A stretch of DNA of 7,007 bases from Oscillospiraceae bacterium (lineage in GTDB: Bacteria > Bacillota > Clostridia > Oscillospirales > Ruminococcaceae): the NCBI GenBank assembly GCA_022511485.1, contig JAFLUJ010000319.1:1-7007 (forward strand), written 5' to 3'. Below, in pieces: positions 4,995 to 7,007 of the stretch. The notes beneath the pieces were generated by a model that was given only the letters and a program-made list of their open reading frames with translations, did no database searches and was not told the origin of the DNA. Position numbers and translations under genes: made by a program. Position 1 is the first letter of the stretch; each line of letters begins with the position of its first letter.

Positions 4995-6875
4995 ATGAAA
5001 AAATTAAGAAAGGTTCTGCGTTCTGTGCTGGCTCTTGCAGTGGGTGTGACGACAGCGGTTTCCATGTCCGGCTGCGGCAAGTCATACGAAACAATGATCC
5101 AGGAGCAGCCGGAGGAGTACATTTCCATGGCTTCGGAAAATACCGTCAAGTCAGTGGTAAAGGAAAACTTTGCAAATGAATACAAGATCCTGAGTGATGC
5201 TTTGAAGGATGGTACATTTACTTTCGAATTTGAGGCGGAGGGTATAAAATTCAGCGGGGAGTGCTATACAAATGAAAAAGACTGGATAAGCTCCCAGCTG
5301 TACACGCTGACAGGTAATAAGGGAACTTCCGCAAGCATTTATGCTTATACGGACAAAAATCTCATGAAGTTCGGTACAGAGGGAAAATCCGGCAGTCATA
5401 TATATGATATAAATTATGATACCCTCAAGGAGAAGCTTGCTTCCTCTATATTTGCACCGGATTCCGGTTCCATGTATGCACTGGACGATTCGGATTACGA
5501 AACGTTTCTGGAGCTTGCTGTGCAGATAGATTCTGTCATCAGGGGAGAAGAAAAATCAGGACCTGAATATGAGGAAATAATTAAGGCATACTTTGACGAG
5601 CATCCCCCTGTCACTGAGGAAAATACCGATGTGACAATAAACGGTGAGACTGTTCAGGGAAATGTTTTCCGCTACGATATTCCCAAGGAGGATATTTACG
5701 ATCTGGTAAGTCAGATCGTGGACGAGGCTCTCAAATATGAAAAAAATATCGTTACATCAACGGACTACTCCGAAGAAGAAATTAAGGAAGAGATGATGTC
5801 CGGATTTGACGACTATGATGATTACAAGCTCAGCATTGTTTATTCTGTGAACAGCAAGACAAATGAGCTTATGCAGGTCAATATTGATGTATCTGTTGCA
5901 GAAAAGCAGCCTGAAAAAAGCGATTCGGACGAGGATTATTATTACAACTGGTATATGAACAATAAGGCTGTATACTATATCTCCCTGAATGCTGTTTTCG
6001 GCGCTGATCCTGCAAATGCGGAAAAGCAGAGCTTTACATTCAAAATGGATGTAGATTACTATGACGACAGCGAGTATTTTGAGGACAGTTACATGGTAAT
6101 TTCCGCAGATGTTGTAAAGAGTGAAAACAAAACAGAAGTGACCATCACAAGTGACGATAACGGAGAATTTGAAGCACTTGCAACCATCATTTGCGAAAAG
6201 AACGGAGACAATTACACTGTTACACTTGATGTTCCCGAGGAGGACATCACCGCTAAAATGGAGGGTACTATCGTAACCGATAATAACTCCTTTACTATGA
6301 CAATAGACAGAGTTGCTCTTGTAGAAGGCTCGGCAGAGGTTGCGTACTCTCCTAAGATCGTTATCGGTGTAAAGAAGGGCGGAGAGATCCTTGTTCTTGA
6401 CGCTGAAAAAGAGTTCCTTGACATTACTGAGGATGAAATGGACGCACTTATCGAAAACGCAGAAGCAGACTTTGAGGCAGTATTTGAGGAATATGCCGAG
6501 GACAGCGCTATGGGAAACTACATCAAGAAGTCAAAAATGTCTTCCGCTAATGCAAATGCGAAAATGGTTCACACAGCCCTTGCCTCTCATCTTGTACAGA
6601 TCGGGATCGACAATGTTGAGATCAAAGGTGATACTATAGAGGGCAAAGGATACACCTTCACTATTGATGGTAAGAAAGTAGAATTACCGGATTACCTCGG
6701 AGAGGAATTTTCCGGTTACAGTTATGCGGAGATCAATCCGGAAACATATGCTGTATACCGTGTGGTATGGTCAGAAGATCCTATCCCCGATGAATATAAG
6801 AGACAGATCAGCTACGATGAACAGGAAAGTCTTGCTAATGATGGTATCCTGATAGGCTGCTATCCGCTTGGATAA
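4995..6875 (+). CDS. Acidic lipoprotein with a pilin-like C-terminal region
   Basis: This 626-residue protein is not recognised as a named family. The signal peptide is MKKLRKVLR followed by hydrophobic residues 11-22 and a lipobox MSGC with Cys27 as the lipidated residue. Met at -3 is acceptable but less common than Leu. It should therefore be anchored on the outer face of the membrane. Residues ~70-480 are mostly alternating beta-strand patterns, with a TFTFEFEAEG-type strand at 74-83 and similar strands around 345-352 and 405-440. Between them are Asp/Glu/Tyr-rich stretches at 271-278, 310-320 and 353-366. Residues ~477-503 look helical and acidic. From ~505, YIKKSKMSSANANAKMVH (509-526), then an Ala-rich helix and a Gly/Tyr-rich beta region ending GCYPLG, resemble the soluble part of type IV pilins after their membrane helix. 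No prepilin peptidase site is present, so this would be a pilin-like fold carried on a lipoprotein (inference). No enzyme motif was seen. It lies downstream of the Fn3 protein gene behind a terminator and 36 bases before the next start, with no terminator there. Confidence 0.88.
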   Translation: MKKLRKVLRSVLALAVGVTTAVSMSGCGKSYETMIQEQPEEYISMASENTVKSVVKENFANEYKILSDALKDGTFTFEFEAEGIKFSGECYTNEKDWISSQLYTLTGNKGTSASIYAYTDKNLMKFGTEGKSGSHIYDINYDTLKEKLASSIFAPDSGSMYALDDSDYETFLELAVQIDSVIRGEEKSGPEYEEIIKAYFDEHPPVTEENTDVTINGETVQGNVFRYDIPKEDIYDLVSQIVDEALKYEKNIVTSTDYSEEEIKEEMMSGFDDYDDYKLSIVYSVNSKTNELMQVNIDVSVAEKQPEKSDSDEDYYYNWYMNNKAVYYISLNAVFGADPANAEKQSFTFKMDVDYYDDSEYFEDSYMVISADVVKSENKTEVTITSDDNGEFEALATIICEKNGDNYTVTLDVPEEDITAKMEGTIVTDNNSFTMTIDRVALVEGSAEVAYSPKIVIGVKKGGEILVLDAEKEFLDITEDEMDALIENAEADFEAVFEEYAEDSAMGNYIKKSKMSSANANAKMVHTALASHLVQIGIDNVEIKGDTIEGKGYTFTIDGKKVELPDYLGEEFSGYSYAEINPETYAVYRVVWSEDPIPDEYKRQISYDEQESLANDGILIGCYPLG

Positions 6876-6898
6876 CATAAAAACAAGGGGGCTGCTGC

Positions 6899-6904
6899 AA
6901 AGGA
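6899..6904 (+). promoter_or_regulatory. Ribosome binding site for the truncated last gene
   Basis: AAAGGA lies 7 bases before the ATG at 6912. It is the main evidence that the short open frame running off the window edge is a real gene. Confidence 0.5.
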
Positions 6905-6911
6905 CGGTTTC

Positions 6912-7007
6912 ATGAGTGAATATATCGTGAACAATAATGCAAATCATAAATTGGCACATTATTTCTGTACTCTTACTGGGGAAAACCTTTCTGAAGAAAG
7001 GTTATTC
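6912..7007 (+). CDS. Start of an unidentified gene, truncated by the window edge
   Basis: An ATG at 6912 opens a frame of 32 codons (MSEYIVNNNANHKLAHYF, then CTLTGENLSEERLF) that is still open at the last base. It begins 36 bases after the lipoprotein stop codon with no terminator between them, so the two are probably co-transcribed. There is no signal peptide at the N-terminus, suggesting a cytoplasmic protein, unlike its two upstream neighbours. The visible part is too short to assign a family. The frame also contains a 9-bp palindrome at 6984-7003. If the frame closes soon after the window, that palindrome could instead be part of a terminator and the gene call would fail. Confidence 0.5.
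   Translation, partial: MSEYIVNNNANHKLAHYFCTLTGENLSEERLF

Overview
This window looks like chromosomal DNA of a Gram-positive member of the Clostridia, most likely Ruminococcus or a close relative in the Oscillospiraceae. That is inferred from strong GGAGG-type ribosome binding sites, moderate GC content, a large exported fibronectin type III (Fn3) protein, a lipoprotein with a Gram-positive-style signal peptide, and the style of the codons and intergenic DNA. No marker gene fixes the species.

All supported genes lie on the + strand. Layout: (1) bases 1-172 carry a perfect 16-bp palindrome, probably a dispersed intergenic repeat, and the leader of sfsA; (2) 173-844 is sfsA, the only gene recognised with certainty; (3) 845-1020 holds a well-formed sigma-A-type promoter with an extended -10 box, and an AT-rich palindrome just upstream of its -35 box; (4) 1021-4881 encodes a 1286-residue secreted or surface protein with an unusual extended N-terminus, about eight Fn3-like modules, a C-terminal beta-rich domain, and a short hydrophobic plus basic tail that is not an LPXTG signal; (5) 4892-4927 is an intrinsic terminator, followed by a small inverted repeat in the leader of the next gene; (6) 4995-6875 encodes a 626-residue acidic lipoprotein whose last ~120 residues resemble the part of a type IV pilin that follows its membrane helix; (7) 6912 to the end of the window is the start of another reading frame, cut by the window edge and probably co-transcribed with the lipoprotein gene.

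Functionally, sfsA (a housekeeping nucleic-acid-binding or nuclease-fold protein) seems unrelated to the rest. The Fn3 protein and the lipoprotein are two consecutive envelope proteins, so they may act together at the cell surface (adhesion, matrix or polysaccharide contact, or assembly of a pilin-like structure). They are nevertheless separated by a terminator, and any joint role is inference. No RNA genes, CRISPR arrays, transposases or phage genes were seen.
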